From Betaproteobacteria bacterium (GTDB lineage Bacteria; Pseudomonadota; Gammaproteobacteria; Burkholderiales; Usitatibacteraceae): 64,000 bases of DNA. The position numbers and the translations under genes are program-made. The stretch is from positions 124,001 through 188,000 of the forward strand of contig JADJMI010000008.1 in NCBI GenBank assembly GCA_016709665.1, written 5' to 3'. The notes under the pieces are model-generated. The model was given only the letters and a program-made list of their open reading frames with translations, was not told where the DNA came from and did not search any database. Within the stretch, counting starts at the first letter, position 1. Every line of letters begins with the position of its first letter. Below are positions 18,314 through 26,573 of the stretch, piece after piece.

Positions 18314-20665
18314 ATGAAGCGACGAGTTCTCGTTGAAGTTCTCGGTCCCGTTCTCGGCATGGCCTGTGCCGCCACGGCGGGCGCGCAGTCGCCGGCCGAG
18401 CGAGCCTCACTGCCCGTCCCCGAGGGCGTTCGCAAGACCTACACCGAGATCGACGCGCGCGACGCGAAGATGCCGCCGCGCACCGCGGTGAAGGCGCCCA
18501 AGGGAGCGCCCAACGTGGTGATCGTCCTCATCGACGACCTGGGTTTCGGGGCGACGAGCACGTTCGGCGGGCCCATCAAGACGGAAGCGCTCGACCGTCT
18601 GGCGCAGCAAGGGCTCCGCTACAACAACTTCCACACCACGGCGCTGTCCTCGCCGACGCGCGCTGCGCTCAAGAGCGGACGCAACCACCACACGGTGAAC
18701 ATGGCCTTCATCACCGAGATGGCGACGGGCTTTCCGGGCGCGACGGGCCAGGTCCCGGATGCGGCCGCGCCGCTCGCCGAGACGCTGCGGCTCAACGGCT
18801 ATTCGACGGGCGCCTTCGGCAAGTGGCACGAGACGGCCGCCTGGGAAACGAGCGTCGCCGGCCCGTACGACCGCTGGCCCACGCGCCAGGGCTTCGACAA
18901 GTTCTACGGCTTCCTCGGGGGCGAGACGAACCAGTGGGCGCCGTACCTGTACGACGGCGTCGCGCAGGTGGAACTGCCGGCCGACCCGAACTACCACTTC
19001 ATGACCGACATGACGGAGAAGGCGCGGGCCTGGATCAAGCACACGAAGGCCCTCGCGCCGGACAAGCCGACCTTCGTCTACTTCTCGCCCGGCGCGACGC
19101 ACGCGCCGCACCACGTGCCAAAATCCTGGATCGAGCGCTGGAAAGGCAAGTTCGACCAGGGCTGGGACAGGATCCGCGAGGAGACCCTTGCGCGGCAGGT
19201 GGCGGCCGGCGTCGTGCCCGCCGGCACGAAGCTCCCGCCCAAGCCCCCGGCCATCAAGGACTGGGACAAGCTCTCTCCCGACGAGAAGCGCCTCTTCGCG
19301 CGCCAGGCCGAGGTCTTCGCGGCGTTCGTCGAGTACACCGATTACGAGACCGGCCGGATGCTCAAGGCCTTCGACGAGGTCGGGCAAGGGGACAACACGC
19401 TCGTCGTCTACGTGATCGGCGACAACGGCACCAGCGGCGAGGGCGGCCAGAACGGCATGTTCAACGAGTACACGTACTTCAACGGCGTGCCCGAGAAGGT
19501 CGAGGACATGCTCAAGCTCGTGGACAAGTGGGGCGGCCCGGAGACGTACCCGCACATGGCCGCCGGCTGGGCCGTCGCGCTCAATTCGCCCTTCGGCTGG
19601 ATGAAGCAGGTGCCGTCCGACTTCGGCGGCACCCGCAACGGCCTGGTGGTTTCCTGGCCCAAGGGCATCAAGGCGAAGAACGAGATCCGCACCCAGTTCG
19701 GCCACGTGATCGACGTGGCGCCCACGGTGCTGCAGGCGATCGGGCTGCCGGAGCCGAAGTCGGTCAATGGCGTGAAGCAGATCCCGATGGAAGGCACGAG
19801 CCTCGCCTACACCTTCGAGGACGCGAAGGCGAAGGAGCGCCACACGACGCAGTACTTCGAGGTCGCGGGCAACCGCGCGATCTACCACGAGGGCTGGTAC
19901 GCGCGCACGATCCACCGCGCGCCGTGGGAGGCGAAGCCGCGCCGGCCGCTCAAGGACAACACGGCCTGGGAACTCTACGACGTGCGCTCGGACTTCAGCC
20001 TCGCGAACGACCTCGCGGCGAAGAACCCGAAGAAGCTCGCGCAGCTGCAGAAGGTGTTCCTGAAGGAAGCCGGCAAGTACCACGTGCTGCCGATGGACGA
20101 CCGCGTCTTCGAGCGGCTGGACGGCGCGGCGGTGGGCCGCCCCGACCTGATGGCGGGCCGCACGTCGATCACGCTCGCCGAGGGCATGACCGGGATGATG
20201 GAAGGCGTCTTCCCCAACGTGAAGAACCGCTCCAAGGTGATCACGGCGGAGATCGAGGTTCCCGCGAGCGGCGGCAACGGCACGGTCATTGCGCAGGGCG
20301 GACGCTTCGGCGGCTGGTCGCTGTACGTCAAGGACGGCGTGCCGGCCTACGACTACAACTTCCTCGGCTTGCAGCGCTTCTCGGTGGCCTCGGCGAAGAA
20401 GCTCCCGCCCGGCAAGCACACGCTCGTGTTCGATTTCGCCTACGACGGCGGCGGGCCTTCCAAGGGCGGCAAGGGCACCCTGACGGTCGATGGCGAGAAG
20501 GTCGGCGAAGGTCGCATCGGCGTCACGCAGGCCGGCCTCTTCTCCGCCGACGAGACGGCCGACGTGGGCATCGACCTGGGCACGCCCGTGGTCGAGGCGA
20601 TCGGGGCGGAAGCGAAGTCGCGGTTTACCGGACGCATCCCGAAGCTCACGCTCGAGGTGAGGTAA
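18314..20665 (+). CDS. Arylsulfatase, serine-type active site
   Basis: A 783-residue exported sulfatase (signal peptide residues 1-24, ATAGAQ) that would hydrolyse sulfate esters in the periplasm. Metal ligands are in VLIDDLGFGA (Asp74, Asp75). The sulfatase signature is LSSPTRAALKSGRNHH, so the residue converted to formylglycine is Ser112 within S-x-P-x-R rather than Cys. Ser-type enzymes need a radical-SAM maturase, and one is encoded about 2 kb downstream. The C-terminal third (about residues 600-783) is a beta-sandwich-like extension. The natural substrate cannot be told from sequence. Confidence 0.92.
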   Translation: MKRRVLVEVLGPVLGMACAATAGAQSPAERASLPVPEGVRKTYTEIDARDAKMPPRTAVKAPKGAPNVVIVLIDDLGFGATSTFGGPIKTEALDRLAQQGLRYNNFHTTALSSPTRAALKSGRNHHTVNMAFITEMATGFPGATGQVPDAAAPLAETLRLNGYSTGAFGKWHETAAWETSVAGPYDRWPTRQGFDKFYGFLGGETNQWAPYLYDGVAQVELPADPNYHFMTDMTEKARAWIKHTKALAPDKPTFVYFSPGATHAPHHVPKSWIERWKGKFDQGWDRIREETLARQVAAGVVPAGTKLPPKPPAIKDWDKLSPDEKRLFARQAEVFAAFVEYTDYETGRMLKAFDEVGQGDNTLVVYVIGDNGTSGEGGQNGMFNEYTYFNGVPEKVEDMLKLVDKWGGPETYPHMAAGWAVALNSPFGWMKQVPSDFGGTRNGLVVSWPKGIKAKNEIRTQFGHVIDVAPTVLQAIGLPEPKSVNGVKQIPMEGTSLAYTFEDAKAKERHTTQYFEVAGNRAIYHEGWYARTIHRAPWEAKPRRPLKDNTAWELYDVRSDFSLANDLAAKNPKKLAQLQKVFLKEAGKYHVLPMDDRVFERLDGAAVGRPDLMAGRTSITLAEGMTGMMEGVFPNVKNRSKVITAEIEVPASGGNGTVIAQGGRFGGWSLYVKDGVPAYDYNFLGLQRFSVASAKKLPPGKHTLVFDFAYDGGGPSKGGKGTLTVDGEKVGEGRIGVTQAGLFSADETADVGIDLGTPVVEAIGAEAKSRFTGRIPKLTLEVR

Positions 20666-20735
20666 TCAATGCAGGGAGTCCGCGTCGAGCATCCCCGTTT
20701 GTCTTGACCGGACCGACTGCTCGAGGAGGGAAAAG

Positions 20736-21749
20736 ATGAGCGTTCGATTGCCGGGTCGGCTGGTCGCATTCGCGCTGGCCTGCCTGGCCATGAATGGGGC
20801 GTGGGCGGCCGAGACGGTCACGGTCGACAACTTCGTCCGTGCCGAGACCGACACGACGATGAAGCGCTATGTGTCCCAGGGCGGATTCGGCAAGTTCCTG
20901 CACATCCGCGCGATGACGCCGATCGACAAGCAGGACGTCATCCGCATGAACCGGGACACCCTGTATTCCGCCGGGGTGTTCGACCTGGCGAAGCCGGTGA
21001 CGATCGTGAAGCCCGATCCGGGCAAGCGGTTCCAGTCGCTGATGGTCATCAGCGAGGACCACTCGATACCCCCGGTCACTCACGGAGCGGGTGAATTCAC
21101 CCTGACCCGGCAGCAGGTCGGCACGCGTTACGTCATGGTGCTGCTGCGCACCTTTGCCGACCCGAACGATCCTGCGGACATGAAGGCCGCGCACGCGCTG
21201 CAGGACCGCATCCAGGTCCGGCAGGCCGTAGCCGGAAAATTCGAGGTGCCCGACTGGGATCCCGCCTCGCTGGGCAAGGTTCGCGACGCGCTCAACGCCC
21301 TGGCGGCGACCAAGACGGATTTCACCGGAATGTTCGGCGAGAAGTCGAAGCTCAACCCGATCGACCACCTGCTCGGCGCCGCCTCGGGCTGGGGCGGCAA
21401 TCCGAAAGAGGCGGCGGTCTACCAGAACGGCAGGCCGAAGCTCAACGATGGAAAGGTGCCGCACGTCCTCTCGGTGCGAGACGTTCCGGTGGATGGATTC
21501 TGGTCGGTCACCGTCTACAACGCCAAGGGCTACATGGAACCGAATCCGCAGAACGCCTATTCAGTCAACAACGTAACCGCGAGGCGCGACGCCGATGGCG
21601 GCGTCACGATTCGCTTCGGCGGCGATCCGGGCGGCGCCAACCACCTGCCCATCGGTCCGGGCTGGAGCTACGTCGCGCGGATGTACCAGCCGCGAAAGGC
21701 GGCGGTCGAAGGGAAATGGAAGTTTCCGGAAGCGCAGCCCGCCAGGTGA
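20736..21749 (+). CDS. DUF1254/DUF1214 exported protein
   Basis: A 337-residue protein with a signal peptide (residues 1-24, GAWAAE). The N-terminal DUF1254-like part has DVIRMNRDTLYSAGVFDL and SLMVISEDHSIPPV. The C-terminal DUF1214 part has VPVDGFWSVTVYNAKGYM, NPQNAYSVNN and VTIRFGGDPGGANHLPIGPGW. The GGAGGG site lies 7-8 bases before the ATG. Such proteins frequently sit in envelope-protein or sulfatase neighbourhoods. The activity is not established and I do not propose one. Confidence 0.88.
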   Translation: MSVRLPGRLVAFALACLAMNGAWAAETVTVDNFVRAETDTTMKRYVSQGGFGKFLHIRAMTPIDKQDVIRMNRDTLYSAGVFDLAKPVTIVKPDPGKRFQSLMVISEDHSIPPVTHGAGEFTLTRQQVGTRYVMVLLRTFADPNDPADMKAAHALQDRIQVRQAVAGKFEVPDWDPASLGKVRDALNALAATKTDFTGMFGEKSKLNPIDHLLGAASGWGGNPKEAAVYQNGRPKLNDGKVPHVLSVRDVPVDGFWSVTVYNAKGYMEPNPQNAYSVNNVTARRDADGGVTIRFGGDPGGANHLPIGPGWSYVARMYQPRKAAVEGKWKFPEAQPAR

Positions 21750-21808
21750 AGGGGTGAAACGGCTGGCGTTAGAGCCATGGAGTTCAACGAATGGAAGAGA
21801 GACTCGAC

Positions 21809-22603
21809 ATGAAGAGATTGAAGCTGGTGACGGTCCTGGTGGCCGCCTTGATGGCGCCCGTGACCCCGTCCTTCGCGCAGGCCGCACCGGCTGCGGGACC
21901 CCAGGTGCTTCGCGACGGCGACGGCGCAAAATCCGTGCGTTTCGAAAACATGCACCAGACGCGGTTCATCGAATTGTTTTTCGGCACTAAGGATCCGAAA
22001 ACAGGAAAACTGGTCGCGCCCTGCTTCAATACCATGTATACGAGCAAAAAGCCTCCCGCGTCCAAAGACACCTCTCCACAAGCGCTGGTCAAAAGCCTCG
22101 ACCTGGAGAAGCTGGCGAAAGAAAACGGCGTCGCCAAAGTGATGCTGAACGGCCCCAAGATTTGGATGCCGGATTGGGTGGAAATCAAGATGGGCAAGGA
22201 AAGGGATTTCAGTGGCATGAAGGCCGGCTGGGTTGCGCAACTCAATCTGCCGGATTCAGGCACGATCGAAGGTGCGCCCTGGAAGCCCATGCAAATTGCC
22301 CGCGACAGCAAGTGGGCCTGGACTAAGGGCACCAAGGTTGCACTCCTTGACGATCCAGAAGGCAATACCTGGATATTGAAGGGGTTCCAACTGGGTCTCA
22401 ATCCGCAACAGACCTGGCAGGAATACCTTGCCAAAGGGACTGCCAGCTACAAGCAGTTTCCCGCAGGCTGGAAGTTTCGGGTCAAGACGCTGGAGCAGGA
22501 CGTGATCGAAATTCCGGATAACAACCTGGCCACGATCATGACGGACGAGCTTTTCCACGTATGGGACAAGACCGGCCCGGGCATGACCAACTACAAGCCG
22601 TAG
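21809..22603 (+). CDS. Exported hypothetical protein, AT-richer than neighbours
   Basis: A 264-residue protein with a signal peptide (LVAALMAPVTPSFAQ). I do not recognise the family. The body has SVRFENMHQTRFIELFFG, MDVD-free beta-rich segments and a C-terminal ATIMTDELFHVWDKTGPGM. Base composition drops to about 50-55% G+C across much of the gene, and codons such as AAA, ATT and AAT are used far more than next door, which suggests recent acquisition. The ATG at 21809 is preferred (GAAGAGA just before it) over an in-frame ATG at 21791. The maturase gene follows at once. Confidence 0.78.
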   Translation: MKRLKLVTVLVAALMAPVTPSFAQAAPAAGPQVLRDGDGAKSVRFENMHQTRFIELFFGTKDPKTGKLVAPCFNTMYTSKKPPASKDTSPQALVKSLDLEKLAKENGVAKVMLNGPKIWMPDWVEIKMGKERDFSGMKAGWVAQLNLPDSGTIEGAPWKPMQIARDSKWAWTKGTKVALLDDPEGNTWILKGFQLGLNPQQTWQEYLAKGTASYKQFPAGWKFRVKTLEQDVIEIPDNNLATIMTDELFHVWDKTGPGMTNYKP

Positions 22604-22625
22604 CGTTGCCGTGCCGGGCACCGCG

Positions 22626-23897
22626 ATGAGTGCGCCGCGGCCCGAACCGGGCCGACTCGGCATTCACGTGCTGGCGAAGCCGATCGGCTCGATCTGCGAC
22701 ATCGCCTGCGACTACTGCTTCTACCTCGAGAAACGCGAACTCTATCCGGACGAGCGCCAGTTCAAGATGTCCGACGAGGTGCTCGCGAAATACATCGCGC
22801 AGTACGTCGAGGCGCAGCCCACGCCCGTGGTCGAGTTCGTCTGGCACGGCGGCGAACCGACCCTCCTCGGCGTCGACTTCTATCGCCGCGTGGTCGAATT
22901 GCAGAAGCCCTTCCGCGGGAAGAAGGAAATCCGCAACTCGCTGCAGACCAACGCGTTGGGCCTCACCGACGAGTGGTGCGCGTTCTTCAAGGAGAACGAC
23001 TTCTTCGTCGGTGTGAGCCTCGACGGGCCGAAGGAAGTCCACGACCGCTATCGCAAGGACCGGCACGGGGCCGGAACCTTCGAGCGCGTGATGGCGGGCG
23101 TGCGCCTGCTGCAGAATCATGGCGTCGAGTTCAACGCGCTGGTCTGCGTGGGAAAGGAGACGGCGTACAGGCCGCTCGAGGTCTACCGCTTCTTCAAGGA
23201 AGCCGGCATCCACTACATCCAGTTCACGCCGATCATCGAACGCGAGCCCGACGAGGCGACGAAGGTGATCAAGCTCTGGCTCGCGCGCCCCGCCGTCCTC
23301 GACCGCCCGGAGCCCAACACGAAGGTCACGCCGTGGACGGTGGAGCCGGAAGCCTACGGCGACTTCCTCATCGCCATCTACGAGGAGTGGGTGCGCAAGG
23401 ACGTGGGCACCACCTTCGTGATGAACTTCGAATGGGCGCTCACCGTGTGGGTGGGCGAGCCTTCGCCCGTCTGCATCTTCTCGAAGACGTGCGGGCGGGC
23501 CGTGGCGATCGAGCACGACGGCAGCGTCTTTGCCTGCGATCACTACGTCTATCCCGAGTACAAGCTCGGCAACGTGCTCGAGGGCAACCTCGGGCAGATG
23601 GTGGAGCAGTCGGTCGCGAACGGTTTCGGGCCGCACAAGGAGGCCACGCTACCGCGCTACTGCCGCGAGTGCGAGGTGAAGGAGGCCTGCTGGGGCGGCT
23701 GCCCCAAGCACCGCTTCGCCACCACGCCCGACGGCGAGCCGGGCCTGCATTACCTGTGCGCGGGCTACAAGAAGTTTTTTCGCCATATCCGCAAGTACCT
23801 GCGGGCCATGGGAACGCTCATCGAGAACGACCTGCCGGTCTCGGCGGTGATGCAGGCGGTCGACGGGCCGCTCGCGATCGTCAAGAAGCCCCGTTGA
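22626..23897 (+). CDS. Anaerobic sulfatase-maturating enzyme (radical SAM, SPASM)
   Basis: Oxidises the active-site Ser or Cys of sulfatases to formylglycine. The roughly 423-residue protein has the radical-SAM cluster motif C-x3-C-x2-C (Cys24, Cys28, Cys31 in CDIACDYC), the GGEPTLL SAM-binding motif and the SPASM cysteines for two auxiliary clusters (CIFSKTCGRAV, FACDHYVYPEYKLGNV, CRECEVKEACWGGCPKHR). It follows a Ser-type arylsulfatase in the same direction, which fits a dedicated maturase. The ATG at 22626 is used; a GTG at 22611 in the same frame is possible, and neither has a strong ribosome site. Confidence 0.92.
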   Translation: MSAPRPEPGRLGIHVLAKPIGSICDIACDYCFYLEKRELYPDERQFKMSDEVLAKYIAQYVEAQPTPVVEFVWHGGEPTLLGVDFYRRVVELQKPFRGKKEIRNSLQTNALGLTDEWCAFFKENDFFVGVSLDGPKEVHDRYRKDRHGAGTFERVMAGVRLLQNHGVEFNALVCVGKETAYRPLEVYRFFKEAGIHYIQFTPIIEREPDEATKVIKLWLARPAVLDRPEPNTKVTPWTVEPEAYGDFLIAIYEEWVRKDVGTTFVMNFEWALTVWVGEPSPVCIFSKTCGRAVAIEHDGSVFACDHYVYPEYKLGNVLEGNLGQMVEQSVANGFGPHKEATLPRYCRECEVKEACWGGCPKHRFATTPDGEPGLHYLCAGYKKFFRHIRKYLRAMGTLIENDLPVSAVMQAVDGPLAIVKKPR

Positions 23898-23984
23898 GGA
23901 TGATCGCTGGCGCCTGAACCGGGGTTGGGCGCCGGCATCGCGTGTCAGCACCGCTGGCACGAGGGCATGCGGTAGCGCCGCACC

Positions 23985-25748
23985 TCAGCCGTTCAGCTTG
24001 CCCAGCACCAGCCGGATCTTGTCCGGTTCCTCGCCCTTCAGCACCCGCGCCACCAGCGGCGCGATGTCCGGCAGGCTGGTCGTGAGCACGCGCTGCTTCA
24101 CGGCGAGTACCGAGGCCGGGTGCATGGAAAAGTGGCGCAGGCCGAAGCCCAGCAGCAATCGCGTGAGTTCCACGTCGCCCGCCATCTCGCCGCACACCGC
24201 GATGGGCTTCTCGTGCTGGTGGGCGGTGCGGATGACCCCGTGCAGCAGGGAGAGCACCGCGGGATGCAGCGGGTCGTACAGGTGCGCCACGGAGTCGTCC
24301 GCGCGGTCGATGGCGAGCGTGTACTGGATGAGGTCGTTGGTGCCGACGGAGAGGAAATCGAGCTTGCGGATGAACATCGGCAGCGCGATGGCCGCCGCGG
24401 GGATCTCGATCATCCCGCCCACGGGCACGTGCTCGTCGAACTTCACGCCCTCGGTCTTCAGTTCCTCCTTGGCGCGCGCCACGGCGGCCAGGGACTGGTT
24501 CAGCTCCGTCCACGAGCACAGCATCGGGATGAGGATCATCGCCTTGCCGTGCTTCGAGGCCCGCAGGATGGCGCGCAGCTGGGTGTTGAAGAGCTCCGGC
24601 TCGGCCAGGCAGTAGCGGATGGCGCGAAGGCCCAGGGCGGGGTTCTCCGCTTCGTTCTCCTGCCCGTCGAGCGCCTTGTCCGCGCCGATGTCGAGCGTGC
24701 GGATGTTCACCGGCCGGCCCTTCATGCCCTCGAGCACCTCGCGGTAGGCCTCGTACTGCTCGTCCTCGTCGGGGAGGTCCCGGCGGTTCATGAAGAGGAA
24801 CTCGCTGCGGAACAGGCCGATGCCCGTGGCCCCGCTCGCCCGCACGGCCTCGATGTCCGAGGGCAGCTCGATGTTGGCGTAGAGCTGGATGGGCGTCCCG
24901 TCCAGCGTGGCCGCCGCCGCGGTGCGGATGCGCTTGAGCTTGTCGCGCTCGAGCCGCGCCTGGTTCTGCTTGAGCCGGTATTCCGCGAGGACGGCGCGGT
25001 CCGGGTTGACGATGACGACGCCCTGCGCGCCGTCGATGACGATGAGCTCGTCCTCGCGGATCATCGAGCGCGCGTGGTGCAGCGCGACGATGGCGGGGAT
25101 GGCGAGCGAGCGCGCCATGATCGCGGTGTGCGAGGTGGCGCCGCCCATGTCGGTCACGAAGGCCGCGAAGGGGTGCTCGCGGAAGAGGATCACGTCGGCG
25201 GGCGAGAGGTCGCGCGCGACGAGGATGGCCGGGTCTTCCCGGGCGGGGCGCGGGACGATGCGCCGCTTGGAGCCGGCGAGGGCCCCCAGCACGCGCTCGG
25301 CCACCTGGCGCACGTCGTTCTCGCGCTCGCGCAGGTATTCGTCCTCGATGTCGTCGAACTGCGCGGTGAGCTCGTCGAGCTGCACGCGAAGCGCCCACTC
25401 GGCGTTGCAGCGCTCCTCGGCGATGATCTCGCGCGGCACCTCGGAGAGCGCCGAATCCTGCAGCAGCATGAGGTGCACGTTCACGAAGGGCGCGAGCTCG
25501 GAGGAGGCGCTGTGGCGCACGCTGTCGGCGAGCTCCTTGAGTTCCTCCTGCACTTCCTTCACCGCGCGGTCGTAGCGGCGCTGCTCGCGCGGCACGTCGT
25601 AGGCGGCGATCGGGTAGTGGTCCACCTCGGTGGACATGCCCGAGAAGAGATGCGCGTGGCCGATGGCGATGCCGCCCGACACCCCGATTCCGTGCATCGT
25701 GAAGCAGACGTTGGTGGGGCGGGGGTCGCCGCCGGGACTGTCAGCCAT
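23985..25748 (-). CDS. ptsI: Phosphoenolpyruvate-protein phosphotransferase (PTS enzyme I)
   Basis: Enzyme I takes phosphate from PEP and passes it to HPr. The 587-residue length is normal. Visible are the phospho-His swivelling domain with GGATSHTAIMARS (His207), the PEP-binding barrel with GLFRSEFLFMNR, PMLCSWTELNQSL, FLSVGTNDLIQYTLA and the catalytic Cys region IAVCGEMAGD. The first 17 residues precede the usual TMHGIGVSGGIAIG opening. Its ATG overlaps the end of the HPr reading frame by 8 bases. With HPr and EIIA only, the system probably serves regulation rather than sugar transport. Confidence 0.95.
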   Translation of the reverse strand: MADSPGGDPRPTNVCFTMHGIGVSGGIAIGHAHLFSGMSTEVDHYPIAAYDVPREQRRYDRAVKEVQEELKELADSVRHSASSELAPFVNVHLMLLQDSALSEVPREIIAEERCNAEWALRVQLDELTAQFDDIEDEYLRERENDVRQVAERVLGALAGSKRRIVPRPAREDPAILVARDLSPADVILFREHPFAAFVTDMGGATSHTAIMARSLAIPAIVALHHARSMIREDELIVIDGAQGVVIVNPDRAVLAEYRLKQNQARLERDKLKRIRTAAAATLDGTPIQLYANIELPSDIEAVRASGATGIGLFRSEFLFMNRRDLPDEDEQYEAYREVLEGMKGRPVNIRTLDIGADKALDGQENEAENPALGLRAIRYCLAEPELFNTQLRAILRASKHGKAMILIPMLCSWTELNQSLAAVARAKEELKTEGVKFDEHVPVGGMIEIPAAAIALPMFIRKLDFLSVGTNDLIQYTLAIDRADDSVAHLYDPLHPAVLSLLHGVIRTAHQHEKPIAVCGEMAGDVELTRLLLGFGLRHFSMHPASVLAVKQRVLTTSLPDIAPLVARVLKGEEPDKIRLVLGKLNG

Positions 25749-26130
25749 GGGCCGGCGCCTCCGAACGGTTGGCGTGGATGCCGTGCCACATCGTGTCGGC
25801 GCCCAGTCGCATTCGCCTTGCTCGCATCCCCGGAGGGGCCCCTGCTCGGTGGCTCATGCGACTACCCCCTTCGCCGAACTTGTCGGCGATGAGCTTCTCG
25901 ATGGCTTCCATGGCCTCCACCTCGTCGGCGCCCTCGGTCTCGGCCTCGATGGAGGAACCCTTGCCGGCGGCGAGCATCATCACGCCCATGATGCTCTTGG
26001 CGTTGACGCGCTTGCCGTTGCGGGAGAGAAACACGCTGCTGGAGAACTTGCCGGCGGCCTGCGTGAGCTTGGCCGAGGCCCTCGCGTGCAGGCCCAGCTT
26101 GTTCACGATCGGGAGGGTCTTCTTCTGCAC
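25741..26130 (-). CDS. ptsH: Phosphocarrier protein HPr, with an unusual C-terminal extension
   Basis: HPr carries phosphate from enzyme I to EIIA. The first 90 residues are a normal HPr, with the phospho-His in NKLGLHARASAKL (His15) and the regulatory Ser in NAKSIMGVMMLAA. The frame then continues for about 38 residues (after ADKFGEGG) with no family match. At 25865-25869 a C run (G run on the coding strand) sits exactly where one extra base would give a TAG after GEGG and a normal length of about 92 residues. The tail is therefore probably a one-base artefact. It lies between EIIA and EI genes. Confidence 0.9.
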   Translation of the reverse strand: MQKKTLPIVNKLGLHARASAKLTQAAGKFSSSVFLSRNGKRVNAKSIMGVMMLAAGKGSSIEAETEGADEVEAMEAIEKLIADKFGEGGSRMSHRAGAPPGMRARRMRLGADTMWHGIHANRSEAPAHG

Positions 26131-26142
26131 GGGCGGGGGTCC

Positions 26143-26535
26143 TCAGGCGGGGGGCGTCATGCGGATCACGCCCTCGGTGCCGCCGGAGAGGGCCTTGGCC
26201 AGCACGGTCTCGAGGGGTTCCTCGCGGTAGGTGAGGGCGCGGATGAGCATCGGCAGGTTCACCCCCGCGAGGCCCTCGACGCGCCCGGGCTGGAGCACGC
26301 GCGCGGCCACGTTCGAGGGCGTGGCGCCGTAGATGTCGGTGAGCACCAGGACGCCGGCGCCGCGGTCGATGAAGCGGATGTGGTCTTCCGCGACGGGAAT
26401 GAGCGCGTCCGGGTCGTCGTGCACCGTGATGCCCACCTGCCGGACGTAGAGCGGGCGCTTGCCCAGCACGTGGCTCGCGGAATGGATGAGGCTTTCGCCG
26501 AAGGCGCCGTGGGAGACGATGAGGATGCCGATCAT
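26143..26535 (-). CDS. PTS EIIA component, mannose (EIIA-Man) family
   Basis: A 130-residue EIIA of the mannose/fructose family, the phosphate acceptor from HPr. The active-site His is His9 in GILIVSHGAFGESL, and the second conserved segment is VLVLTDIYGATPSNVAARVL. There is no EIIB, IIC or IID gene nearby. This stand-alone EIIA-HPr-EI trio, found in many betaproteobacteria, is thought to sense and signal metabolic state rather than move sugar. It ends 12 bases before the HPr start and is probably first in the operon. Confidence 0.93.
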   Translation of the reverse strand: MIGILIVSHGAFGESLIHSASHVLGKRPLYVRQVGITVHDDPDALIPVAEDHIRFIDRGAGVLVLTDIYGATPSNVAARVLQPGRVEGLAGVNLPMLIRALTYREEPLETVLAKALSGGTEGVIRMTPPA

Positions 26536-26573
26536 AGCCTCATTCTAGGGCACCGGCGGCGGCGCCGCACCCT

